A DNA stretch of 5,021 nucleotides from positions 1 through 5,021 of the forward strand of contig CAKTKX010000112.1 of NCBI GenBank assembly GCA_934572365.1, read 5' to 3'. Source of the DNA: an uncultured Oscillospiraceae bacterium (GTDB lineage Bacteria > Bacillota > Clostridia > Oscillospirales > Oscillospiraceae). Below the pieces are notes generated by a model that made no database searches, was not told the origin of the DNA, and was given only the letters and a program-made list of their open reading frames with translations. The position numbers and the translations under genes were made by a program. Of the stretch, positions 1-4,651 are shown in pieces (positions within the stretch are counted from its first letter, which is position 1; each line of letters opens with the position of its first letter).

Positions 1-458
1 ATGCCCTCATCACCCCGGGGCAGGAGGGGAGCGTCTGCACCGTCACCATCGTCTGCGACACGATCTTGAACAATCTGGGCGCGCTGGACGAGGAAAAAGC
101 TCCCTATGTCCCGGAAGACGGGGTGATTCTGCCCAAAACCCGGGTTTCCTTCGCCCGGGGCGACAGCGCCTTTGACGTGCTGCAAAGGGTAAGCACGGCG
201 GCGGATATCCAGCTGGAATCCAGCTGGACGCCTATGTACGGCAGCAGCTATGTTGAGGGCATCAACCATTTATACGAGTTCGACTGCGGCAAGGAATCCG
301 GCTGGATGTACAAGGTAAACGACTGGTTTCCCAATTACGGCTGCTCGGCCTACACGGTGGAAAACGGGGACGACATTGTCTGGTGCTACACCTGCAATGG
401 CTACGGCAAGGACGTGGGCGGCGGATGGATGACGGCCGAGGACGGCGGTGCGGAATGA
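1..458 (+). CDS. DUF4430 (transcobalamin-like C-terminal) domain protein, 3' part
   Basis: This is the C-terminal 151 residues of a longer protein. The frame is open from base 3 and runs to TGA at 456-458, so the start lies before the window; a TTG at 66 is internal. The region has the DUF4430 pattern: a 'GVILP' strand, the 'DSAFDVLQRV' helix near visible residues 54-63, 'YVEGINHLYEFDCG', then 'SGWMYKVN' and 'WFPNYGC' near residues 100-114. DUF4430 resembles the C-terminal domain of transcobalamin and is usually found in exported proteins. Six cysteines (visible residues 12, 18, 95, 114, 128, 131) suit an extracellular, possibly disulfide-bonded domain. The next gene, an ECF T component, begins 12 bp downstream, so the two are probably cotranscribed. 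A role in capturing cobalamin or a similar ligand is inferred. The N terminus, signal peptide and any further repeats cannot be seen. Confidence 0.82.
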   Translation, partial: ALITPGQEGSVCTVTIVCDTILNNLGALDEEKAPYVPEDGVILPKTRVSFARGDSAFDVLQRVSTAADIQLESSWTPMYGSSYVEGINHLYEFDCGKESGWMYKVNDWFPNYGCSAYTVENGDDIVWCYTCNGYGKDVGGGWMTAEDGGAE

Positions 459-470
459 CGGGGGACGGAC

Positions 471-1352
471 ATGGGCTTTGAAAGCTGCCATCCGGCGGTG
501 AATTTCCTTTTCTTCGCCGCCGCGCTGTACGGGACAGTGCGCTTTGACCACCCGGTGTTTCTGGCGATCGCCTATGTCAGCGCCTTTGCCTACAGCGTCA
601 GGCGCTGCGGAAAACGGGTGCTAGCTGCTAACCTGCTTTTTATACCGCTGATTCTGGTGTTTGGGCTGTATTATAGCTCCTATCACCACTTCGGCGTGAC
701 GGTGCTGCGGCAAAACTTCATCGGCAACAATCTGACGGTGGAAAGCTTTGTCTACGGTTTGGTTGTTGGCCTGCGGTTTACAACAATGTGCATGTGGCTG
801 GAAGCCATATTCCGCGTAGTGACTTCGGACAAGGTAGTGTACCTGTTTGGAAGAATCAGCCCCCGCTTGTCGCTTTTCCTCACGATCCTTCTGCGTTTCA
901 TTCCCAGGATCGGCCGGGAGGCAAAGAAAATCAACCTCGCCCGGAAGGGCATCGGCCGGGGGAGCAATCAGGGTAGTCTTTTCCGGCGGCTTGCCAATTG
1001 CCTGGGGATATTCTCCATGCTGATCACCTGGATGATCTCCGCGCTGGCGCTGGAATCCGATGCCATGCGTTCCCGGGGCAGTCTGCTTCGGGGACGGACG
1101 GCGTTCTCCGTCTACCGGTTCGACAACCGGGACAGGGCGTTTGTGATCGTACTGTTTTCCGGCATCACCCTGACCGCCATGGGGGCGATTCTGGGGGCAA
1201 CGACGATGTTTTACAATCCCAGAATCATCTGGAAGCCCCTGGAAAATTTGGACGCATTGACCGCCGTCGGCTACGCCGCGTTGTGCCTGCTGCCCATGGG
1301 GCTGGAATTCTGGACGGAGTACCGGTTCCGAAGAGCAAGACACCGGACATAA
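471..1352 (+). CDS. ecfT: ECF transporter transmembrane T component (EcfT/CbiQ family), paralog 1
   Basis: This 293-residue hydrophobic protein has the EcfT layout: several membrane segments, a cytoplasmic coupling region, and a last membrane segment near the C terminus. T components join an S component to the ABC ATPases through two short Arg motifs. Here these read 'LARK' (156-159) and 'AMRSRG' (198-203), the second followed by 'RTAFSVYRF'. It is a clear but diverged paralog of the T component at 3761-4651, sharing 'CHPAVNFLFF' at the N terminus, 'TVES', 'TSDK', 'LFG' and 'LR-IP'. It lacks the NPLF-type motif seen in that paralog; the matching stretch reads 'GLYYSSYHHFG' (65-75). The start at 471 has GGGGGA at 460-465 and aligns with the paralog's start. 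No ATPase gene follows; a strong terminator comes 5 bp after the stop. It may use the ATPase of the second operon or one encoded elsewhere. Confidence 0.85.
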   Translation: MGFESCHPAVNFLFFAAALYGTVRFDHPVFLAIAYVSAFAYSVRRCGKRVLAANLLFIPLILVFGLYYSSYHHFGVTVLRQNFIGNNLTVESFVYGLVVGLRFTTMCMWLEAIFRVVTSDKVVYLFGRISPRLSLFLTILLRFIPRIGREAKKINLARKGIGRGSNQGSLFRRLANCLGIFSMLITWMISALALESDAMRSRGSLLRGRTAFSVYRFDNRDRAFVIVLFSGITLTAMGAILGATTMFYNPRIIWKPLENLDALTAVGYAALCLLPMGLEFWTEYRFRRARHRT

Positions 1353-1357
1353 ACAGA

Positions 1358-1403
1358 AAAAAGCGGGAGCAGTCACATTTTGGCGTGACTGCTCCCGCTT
1401 TTT
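1358..1403. terminator. Bidirectional intrinsic terminator between convergent genes
   Basis: A perfect 19-bp stem (1358-1376 with 1385-1403) has an 8-nt loop. Its arms begin with an A run and end with a T run, so either strand gives a GC-rich hairpin followed by a U tract. It lies between the T-component stop (1352) and the methyltransferase stop (1407) and should end transcription from both sides. Confidence 0.93.
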
Positions 1404-1406
1404 GCC

Positions 1407-2609
1407 TTATTTCTCGTCGCAGACCTGGAAAATGTAGAATTTCAGGTAATAGGAATCCTCGGCGTCCCACAAAATGGGGTGATCCGGCGCCTGGGTGCGG
1501 TACTCCACCTGACGCAGCCGCTTGTGGACGTTCCGGGCGGCCTGGCCGATGGTCTGGGTGAACAGCTCGTAGTCCACAAAATGGGAACAGGAGCAGGTGG
1601 CGAGGAAGCCGCCGTCCCGGATGAGCTTCATTGCCCGGAGGTTGATCTCCCGGTAGCCCGTCACCGCCTTTTTCACGGAGGCGCGGGACTTGGTGAAGGC
1701 CGGGGGATCGAGGATCACAAGGTCAAATTTCTGCCCCTTGGCTTCCAGCTCCGGCAGCAGCGCAAACACATCCGCACAGAGAAATTCCACCCGGTCGGAA
1801 AGACCGTTGAGGGCGGCGTTTTCCCGTGCCTGCGCCACGCCCAGCTCCGAAGCGTCCACGCCCAGCACATGGCTTGCCCCGGCAAGACCCGCGTTCAGGG
1901 CAAAGGAGCCGGTGTGGGTGAAGCAGTCCAGCACCTCCGCGCCGGGACACAGCGGCCAGATGGCCTTGCGGTTGTATTTCTGATCGAGGAAGAAGCCGGT
2001 TTTCTGCCCTTCGGCTACGTCTACGAAATATTTGACGCCGTTTTCCACGATCTCCACCTTGGTATCGAAGGGGGCGGACAGAAAGCCTTTGATACGGGGC
2101 ATTCCCTCCTGCTCCCGCACTTTGGCGTCGGAGCGCTCGTAAATGCCGCGAATGAAAATGCCGTCCTTCGCCGTCAATTCCTTCAGGGTTTCCAGAATGA
2201 AGGACTTGTACCGATCCATGCCCAGCGCCAGAGACTGCACCACCAGCACGTCGGAGAACTTGTCCACCACCAGACCGGGCAGGAAATCCGCCTCGCCGAA
2301 AATCACCCGGCAGCTGCCGGTGTCCACCACTTTTTTGCGGTATTCCCAGGCGTTTTCCACCCGCGTTCTGAGAAAAGCCTCGTCAATTTCCTGATTCCGA
2401 TTCCGGGTCAGCATCCGCACCCGGAGCTTGGAGCGGCGGTTCAGGAAGCCCTTGCCCAGGCAGAAGCCGTTGTAGTCGTGGACGGAAACCACATCCCCGT
2501 CCAGCGGCTCGCCCTCGATGCGCTCCACCTCGTTGTCATATACCCAGGGCCCGCCCGCTTTCATGCTGCGACCCTCTCCCTTTTTCAAGTACACCACGCC
2601 GTTTTCCAT
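1407..2609 (-). CDS. rlmI: RlmI-like class I SAM-dependent 23S rRNA (cytosine-C5) methyltransferase
   Basis: This 400-residue protein matches the RlmI/COG1092 family in length and order. An N-terminal PUA-like RNA-binding domain covers roughly residues 1-75, a linker domain follows, and a Rossmann methyltransferase domain starts near 195. Visible motifs are 'GQKTGFFLDQ' (201-210), the SAM-binding loop 'DCFTHTGSFALNAG' (228-241), the acidic 'VDAS' (251-254), 'LDPPAF' (300-305) and the cysteine-bearing 'TCSCS' (338-342) expected to supply the catalytic Cys. E. coli RlmI makes m5C1962 in 23S rRNA; the exact target here is inferred. The ATG at 2609 has GGGAG (CTCCC at 2618-2622 on the plus strand) 8 nt upstream and follows a good promoter at 2642-2669. 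The gene is convergent with the upstream T component and lies downstream of the DUF4430 lipoprotein gene, but a terminator and its own promoter separate it, so a functional link to transport is unlikely. Confidence 0.93.
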   Translation of the reverse strand: MENGVVYLKKGEGRSMKAGGPWVYDNEVERIEGEPLDGDVVSVHDYNGFCLGKGFLNRRSKLRVRMLTRNRNQEIDEAFLRTRVENAWEYRKKVVDTGSCRVIFGEADFLPGLVVDKFSDVLVVQSLALGMDRYKSFILETLKELTAKDGIFIRGIYERSDAKVREQEGMPRIKGFLSAPFDTKVEIVENGVKYFVDVAEGQKTGFFLDQKYNRKAIWPLCPGAEVLDCFTHTGSFALNAGLAGASHVLGVDASELGVAQARENAALNGLSDRVEFLCADVFALLPELEAKGQKFDLVILDPPAFTKSRASVKKAVTGYREINLRAMKLIRDGGFLATCSCSHFVDYELFTQTIGQAARNVHKRLRQVEYRTQAPDHPILWDAEDSYYLKFYIFQVCDEK

Positions 2610-2641
2610 TGCGTTTTCTCCCGTTTCAAAAAGTTACCTCT

Positions 2642-2669
2642 ATTATACGATGATTTTCCTGAATTGCAA
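2642..2669 (-). promoter_or_regulatory. Sigma-A-type promoter of the rlmI-like gene
   Basis: Read on the minus strand, TTGCAA (2669-2664) is followed after 16 nt by a perfect TATAAT (2647-2642). The ATG lies 32 nt downstream of the -10 box. The -35 box is next to the U tract of the preceding gene's terminator, a very compact arrangement. Confidence 0.8.
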
Positions 2670-2670
2670 C

Positions 2671-2712
2671 AAAAAAGAGCCGGGAGGATGGGGAAAGTCC
2701 ATCCTCCCGGCT
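2671..2712 (-). terminator. Intrinsic terminator of the DUF4430 lipoprotein gene
   Basis: A perfect 14-bp GC-rich stem (2678-2691 with 2699-2712) has a 7-nt loop. On the minus strand it is followed by C and six T residues (2677-2671). It begins 14 bp after the stop codon of the lipoprotein gene and ends just before the next promoter, making the lipoprotein gene monocistronic. Confidence 0.93.
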
Positions 2713-2726
2713 GTGTTTGTCTTGAA

Positions 2727-3170
2727 TTACTCTGCCTTGAAGGTGTAGGTCGCGCCGGCGGTGATGTCGGTGGAGTCTACGCCGGTGGCAGCGTACTCGC
2801 CGTCCACGTAGAATGCCCAGTACTTGCCGTCGGTATCATAGTCCACGGTGACGCCGTTGACGGTCTTGACATACAGGCCGTACTCGCTGTCTTCACCGGC
2901 GATCAGACCCAGGGACAGCAGCGCCGCGCCAACGGTCTTCTCATCGGTGTGGATTTCAAAGCTGCTTTCCTTGCCGTCAGGGTCAACCACGTTGAAGAGG
3001 AAGCTGGTCTCGCCCTCGCCCATGGAAACGGTGCCGGAAGCCTCGGTAGTGGCTACAGGCGCAGTGTTGTCACTCTTGCTGCTGCATCCGACGGTGGAAA
3101 GCGCCAATGCCGCGATCAGCGCGATGCACAGAAGGATGGACAGCAGCTTTTTCATGCTGAATTTGTTCAT
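2727..3170 (-). CDS. DUF4430 domain lipoprotein (putative extracellular cobalamin/corrinoid-associated protein)
   Basis: This 147-residue protein starts with a lipoprotein signal: 'KK' at 7-8, a hydrophobic stretch, and the lipobox 'TVGC' with the lipidated Cys at 29. A flexible Ser/Thr/Ala-rich linker follows to about residue 50. The acidic C-terminal half is a DUF4430-like domain, with 'KTVGAALLSLGLI' (78-90) and 'YWAFYVDGEYAATGVD' (117-132). After processing it would be anchored to the outer face of the cytoplasmic membrane. DUF4430 is related to the transcobalamin C-terminal domain, and the gene sits behind a cobalamin-riboswitch-like leader, so binding or presenting a corrinoid to an ECF transporter is inferred. 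The ATG at 3170 has an ideal AGGAGA 8 nt upstream; the internal Met 6 is less well placed. Unlike the DUF4430 protein at the window's left edge, the mature domain has no cysteine beyond the lipid-bearing one. A strong terminator follows. Confidence 0.88.
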   Translation of the reverse strand: MNKFSMKKLLSILLCIALIAALALSTVGCSSKSDNTAPVATTEASGTVSMGEGETSFLFNVVDPDGKESSFEIHTDEKTVGAALLSLGLIAGEDSEYGLYVKTVNGVTVDYDTDGKYWAFYVDGEYAATGVDSTDITAGATYTFKAE

Positions 3171-3178
3171 AGCTGCAT

Positions 3179-3184
3179 TCTCCT
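3179..3184 (-). promoter_or_regulatory. Shine-Dalgarno site of the DUF4430 lipoprotein gene
   Basis: AGGAGA on the minus strand lies 8 nt before the ATG at 3170 and settles the start. It directly follows the six-T tract of the putative riboswitch terminator, so formation of the upstream structure could affect both termination and ribosome access. Confidence 0.8.
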
Positions 3185-3232
3185 AAAAAATAGATTCCTT
3201 TCCCGCCCGCCTCGGGGCGACTGTGTGAAAGG
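3185..3232 (-). terminator. Putative riboswitch expression platform: terminator-like hairpin
   Basis: On the minus strand, CCTTTC (3232-3227) can pair with GAAAGG (3202-3197). Inside this, CGCCC (3219-3215) pairs with GGGCG (3208-3204) around a 6-nt loop. After a 6-nt stretch comes a run of six T residues (3190-3185). The internal loop and the gap before the T run make it weaker than the other terminators here. It lies between the aptamer and the ribosome binding site, where an attenuator is expected; a purely translational mechanism remains possible. Confidence 0.5.
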
Positions 3233-3400
3233 TGCTGCGCATTTGGATATTTCGGCTTTGTGCGTTATCAGTCGGCCTTCTCGGAATTGCTCCAATGACG
3301 TTTCCGCGAAACGCGGCTTCGGGTGAGAATAATAACGGTTGACTGCACATTACGGCGACGGGCTCGCACAGGATTTGCACCTGTTTCCCCAAACGGCGGA
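3233..3400 (-). ncRNA. Cobalamin riboswitch (near-canonical aptamer) controlling the DUF4430 lipoprotein gene
   Basis: Read on the minus strand, the leader has the signature GGGGAAACAGGTGCAAATCC followed by TGTGCGAGCC. This includes the P5/L5 hairpin ACAGG-TGCAAAT-CCTGT (3384-3368), the classical GGTGCAAATCC element of B12 aptamers. Then come a CCGCG-TTT-CGCGG hairpin (3316-3304) and the conserved core GTCATTGGAGCAATTCCGAG (3299-3280). A long-range helix TGTGC/GCACA (3349-3345 with 3263-3259) and a B12-box-like AAAGCCGAAATATCC follow. A 7-bp closing helix with one G-U pair joins 3395-3389 and 3246-3240. Promoter, aptamer and gene are in the expected order, and the start site falls just before the aptamer. 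Cobalamin aptamers usually repress uptake genes when B12 is plentiful. Confidence 0.85.
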
Positions 3401-3403
3401 AAT

Positions 3404-3432
3404 ATTGTAGCACAGCTTCCCATTTTTTTCAA
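3404..3432 (-). promoter_or_regulatory. Sigma-A-type promoter of the DUF4430 lipoprotein gene and its riboswitch
   Basis: On the minus strand TTGAAA (3432-3427) is followed by a 17-nt spacer and TACAAT (3409-3404), with the extended -10 TG one base upstream. Transcription would start near 3397, right at the beginning of the aptamer. It faces away from the plus-strand promoter; the two -35 boxes are about 33 bp apart. Confidence 0.8.
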
Positions 3433-3465
3433 TCGGAAAAAATCACGATGCGCAGCCGAAAGACA

Positions 3466-3494
3466 TTGCAGTTTTTCGGAGATTATGATAGAAT
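3466..3494 (+). promoter_or_regulatory. Probable promoter of the riboswitch-EcfT-EcfA operon
   Basis: TTGCAG (3466-3471) is followed by 17 nt and TAGAAT (3489-3494), preceded by an extended -10 TG (3486-3487). The -35 match is weak but the extended -10 compensates. A second possible pair, AAGACA (3460-3465) and TATGAT (3484-3489) with an 18-nt spacer, overlaps it. Either would start the RNA inside the 16-bp tandem repeat, upstream of the aptamer. Confidence 0.6.
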
Positions 3495-3523
3495 ATGCTG
3501 CATAGAAAATATGCTGCATAGAA
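3492..3523 (+). repeat. Perfect 16-bp tandem duplication containing a dyad, at the promoter
   Basis: AATATGCTGCATAGAA occurs twice back to back (3492-3507 and 3508-3523) with no mismatch. Each unit holds the inverted repeat TATGC-T-GCATA, centred at 3499 and 3515. The first unit overlaps the -10 box and the predicted transcription start. It could be an operator pair or a simple slippage duplication. Confidence 0.9.
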
Positions 3524-3533
3524 TAAGAAACAT

Positions 3534-3692
3534 GAAGTCGGGCCACACATTGGAATGGGGCAATCCCAGCGGTACCAAGCCGCCGTAGATGGACAGTTGA
3601 GCCGCGGAAAGTCATTGGGGCATCCCGAGAAGACTTTCGGCAAATGGCGTCCAGAGCCGGAACACGGTGACCTGACCTTTCTCCCGGAAGGC
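3534..3692 (+). ncRNA. Variant cobalamin-type riboswitch controlling the EcfT-EcfA operon
   Basis: This leader is homologous to the minus-strand riboswitch in the same region. It shares GCGGAAA, then GTCATTGGGGCATCCCGAGA (from 3611), and the B12-box-like AGAGCCGGAACAC (3653-3665). Helices visible are TGGG/CCCA (3556-3559 with 3565-3568), TGGAC/GTCCA (3590-3594 with 3649-3653), GAAAGTC/GACTTTC (3607-3613 with 3632-3638), a possible closing helix GGCCAC/GTGACC with one mismatch (3541-3546 with 3667-3672), and CCTTTC/GGAAGG (3676-3681 with 3686-3691). The L5 hairpin reads GGGGCAATCCC instead of GGTGCAAATCC, and the segment after the B12 box departs from the usual ACCTGCC. It is therefore a degenerate or altered member, and ligand binding is less certain than for the other copy. 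An intrinsic terminator follows. Confidence 0.7.
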
Positions 3693-3722
3693 TCTTGGGG
3701 ATGCCTGCCGGCGGTTTTTATG

Positions 3723-3750
3723 AAGTCCCCGTTGGGGACTTTTTCTTTTT
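3723..3750 (+). terminator. Riboswitch-linked intrinsic terminator (attenuator)
   Basis: AAGTCCCC (3723-3730), a GTT loop and GGGGACTT (3734-3741) form a perfect 8-bp stem followed by TTTCTTTTT. It lies after the aptamer and only 10 bp before the EcfT start codon, so it must be regulated for the operon to be expressed. An upstream TGGGGAT (3696-3702) can pair with GTCCCCG (3725-3731), two of the seven pairs being wobble, and could act as an antiterminator. Confidence 0.88.
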
Positions 3751-3756
3751 GGGGGA
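3751..3756 (+). promoter_or_regulatory. Ribosome binding site deciding the EcfT start
   Basis: GGGGGA lies 4 nt before the ATG at 3761 and directly after the attenuator U tract. It supports 3761 rather than a TTG at 3695 in the same frame, which falls within the riboswitch leader. Confidence 0.65.
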
Positions 3757-3760
3757 TGCT

Positions 3761-4651
3761 ATGACTGCGGACGCTTTTTCCAACTGCCACCCGGCGGTGA
3801 ATTTTTTGTTTTTTGTGGGAGCCATCGGCTTTGGCGTGCTGATCCAGCACCCGGCGTACCTGATCGCGGGGGCGGTGGGTGCGGCGGTATACTATCTGCT
3901 CCTCAGCGGCAAAGCGGGCTGGAAGCGAATTGCGATGCTGCTTCCTATGGTTCTCATGCTGACGGCGGTGAACCCGCTGTTCAATACCTACGGCGAGCGG
4001 GTGCTGTTTTACGTGTTCGGAAGACCCTACACGGTGGAGGCGCTGCTCTACGGCGCGGCCATCGCCGGGGTGTTTCTGGTGATGATGCTCTGGTTCGGCT
4101 GCTACAATGCGGTCATGACCAGCGACAAGTTTACAAGCCTGTTTGGAAATCTGATCCCGGCGATCTCTCTGCTGCTGGTGATGGTGCTGCGGATGATCCC
4201 CAGCTTTATCCGCAAGGCGGGGCAGATCATGGGTGCGAGAAAGTCCGTTGGCCTCGGCGCGGGGGAGAACAGCACCATGAAAGAAAAACTCACCAGCGGA
4301 ATGCGAACATTGTCCGCCCTGACGGACTGGGCGCTGGAGGGCAGCATCGCGACCGGGGACTCCATGCGCGCCCGGGGCTACGGCACGGCCAAACGCACAA
4401 GCTTTCAGATCTACCGGATGAAGGCGCTGGACTGGACGCTTCTTGCAGTGATGCTCACCCTTGCGGGTGTGGCCGCAGTGGCGGCCGCCATGGGCGGCGC
4501 GGCGGCGGAGTTTACGCCGAAGCTTGCCATTCAGCCCGTTACCGGCATTTACGCGCCGGGCTTTATTGCCTACTGCGCTTACCTCTTTATTCCCTCTGCA
4601 CTACACATGAAGGAGGCCGTTCAATGGCACATATCGAGATCGAGAATCTGA
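3761..4651 (+). CDS. ecfT: ECF transporter transmembrane T component (EcfT/CbiQ family), paralog 2
   Basis: This 296-residue membrane protein has typical EcfT features: several hydrophobic segments, 'NPLFNTYG' (71-78), 'TSDK' (120-123), 'LRMIP' (143-147), and the two coupling motifs 'GARK' (158-161) and 'MRARG' (202-206). The Arg motifs fit into grooves of the two ABC ATPases and transmit ATP-driven movement to the S component. The start at 3761 is chosen because the frame upstream runs through the riboswitch terminator, and because 'NCHPAVNFLFF' near the N terminus aligns with the first residues of the paralog at 471. The 3' end overlaps the ATPase gene by 28 nt, which suggests coupled translation. 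This is the better conserved of the two T components and the one with its ATPase. Substrate is inferred to be cobalamin or a related corrinoid from the leader. Confidence 0.92.
   Translation: MTADAFSNCHPAVNFLFFVGAIGFGVLIQHPAYLIAGAVGAAVYYLLLSGKAGWKRIAMLLPMVLMLTAVNPLFNTYGERVLFYVFGRPYTVEALLYGAAIAGVFLVMMLWFGCYNAVMTSDKFTSLFGNLIPAISLLLVMVLRMIPSFIRKAGQIMGARKSVGLGAGENSTMKEKLTSGMRTLSALTDWALEGSIATGDSMRARGYGTAKRTSFQIYRMKALDWTLLAVMLTLAGVAAVAAAMGGAAAEFTPKLAIQPVTGIYAPGFIAYCAYLFIPSALHMKEAVQWHISRSRI

Noticed and set aside
621..1376. A 251-codon open frame on the minus strand opposite the first T component
   Set aside because: Its product is rich in Pro, Gln and His with no motif or start signal, and it runs into the terminator. 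It is a shadow of the T-component gene.
1407..2609. The methyltransferase as part of the corrinoid system (for example a B12-dependent or corrinoid-modifying methyltransferase)
   Set aside because: It has the PUA plus RlmI-type motif set of rRNA m5C methyltransferases, its own promoter, and is cut off by terminators on both sides.
1479..3326. A 615-codon open frame on the plus strand opposite the methyltransferase and lipoprotein genes
   Set aside because: It is antisense to two genes with clear family motifs, crosses two terminators and a promoter, and its Gly/His/Val-rich translation has no recognisable domain. It is a by-product of GC-rich codon use.
3534..3750. TPP, FMN or tetrahydrofolate riboswitch instead of a cobalamin type
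   Set aside because: The signature segments of those classes are not seen, whereas the core and B12-box-like segment match the near-canonical cobalamin aptamer on the opposite strand.
3695..3760. N-terminal extension of the second T component from a TTG at 3695
   Set aside because: The extension would translate the attenuator hairpin and U tract, has no ribosome binding site, and is absent from the paralog. The ATG at 3761 is preferred.
3171..3760. A hidden small protein or tRNA gene in the long non-coding region
   Set aside because: The short open frames here have no ribosome binding site or coding character and overlap structured leader RNA; no tRNA cloverleaf or CCA end was seen.
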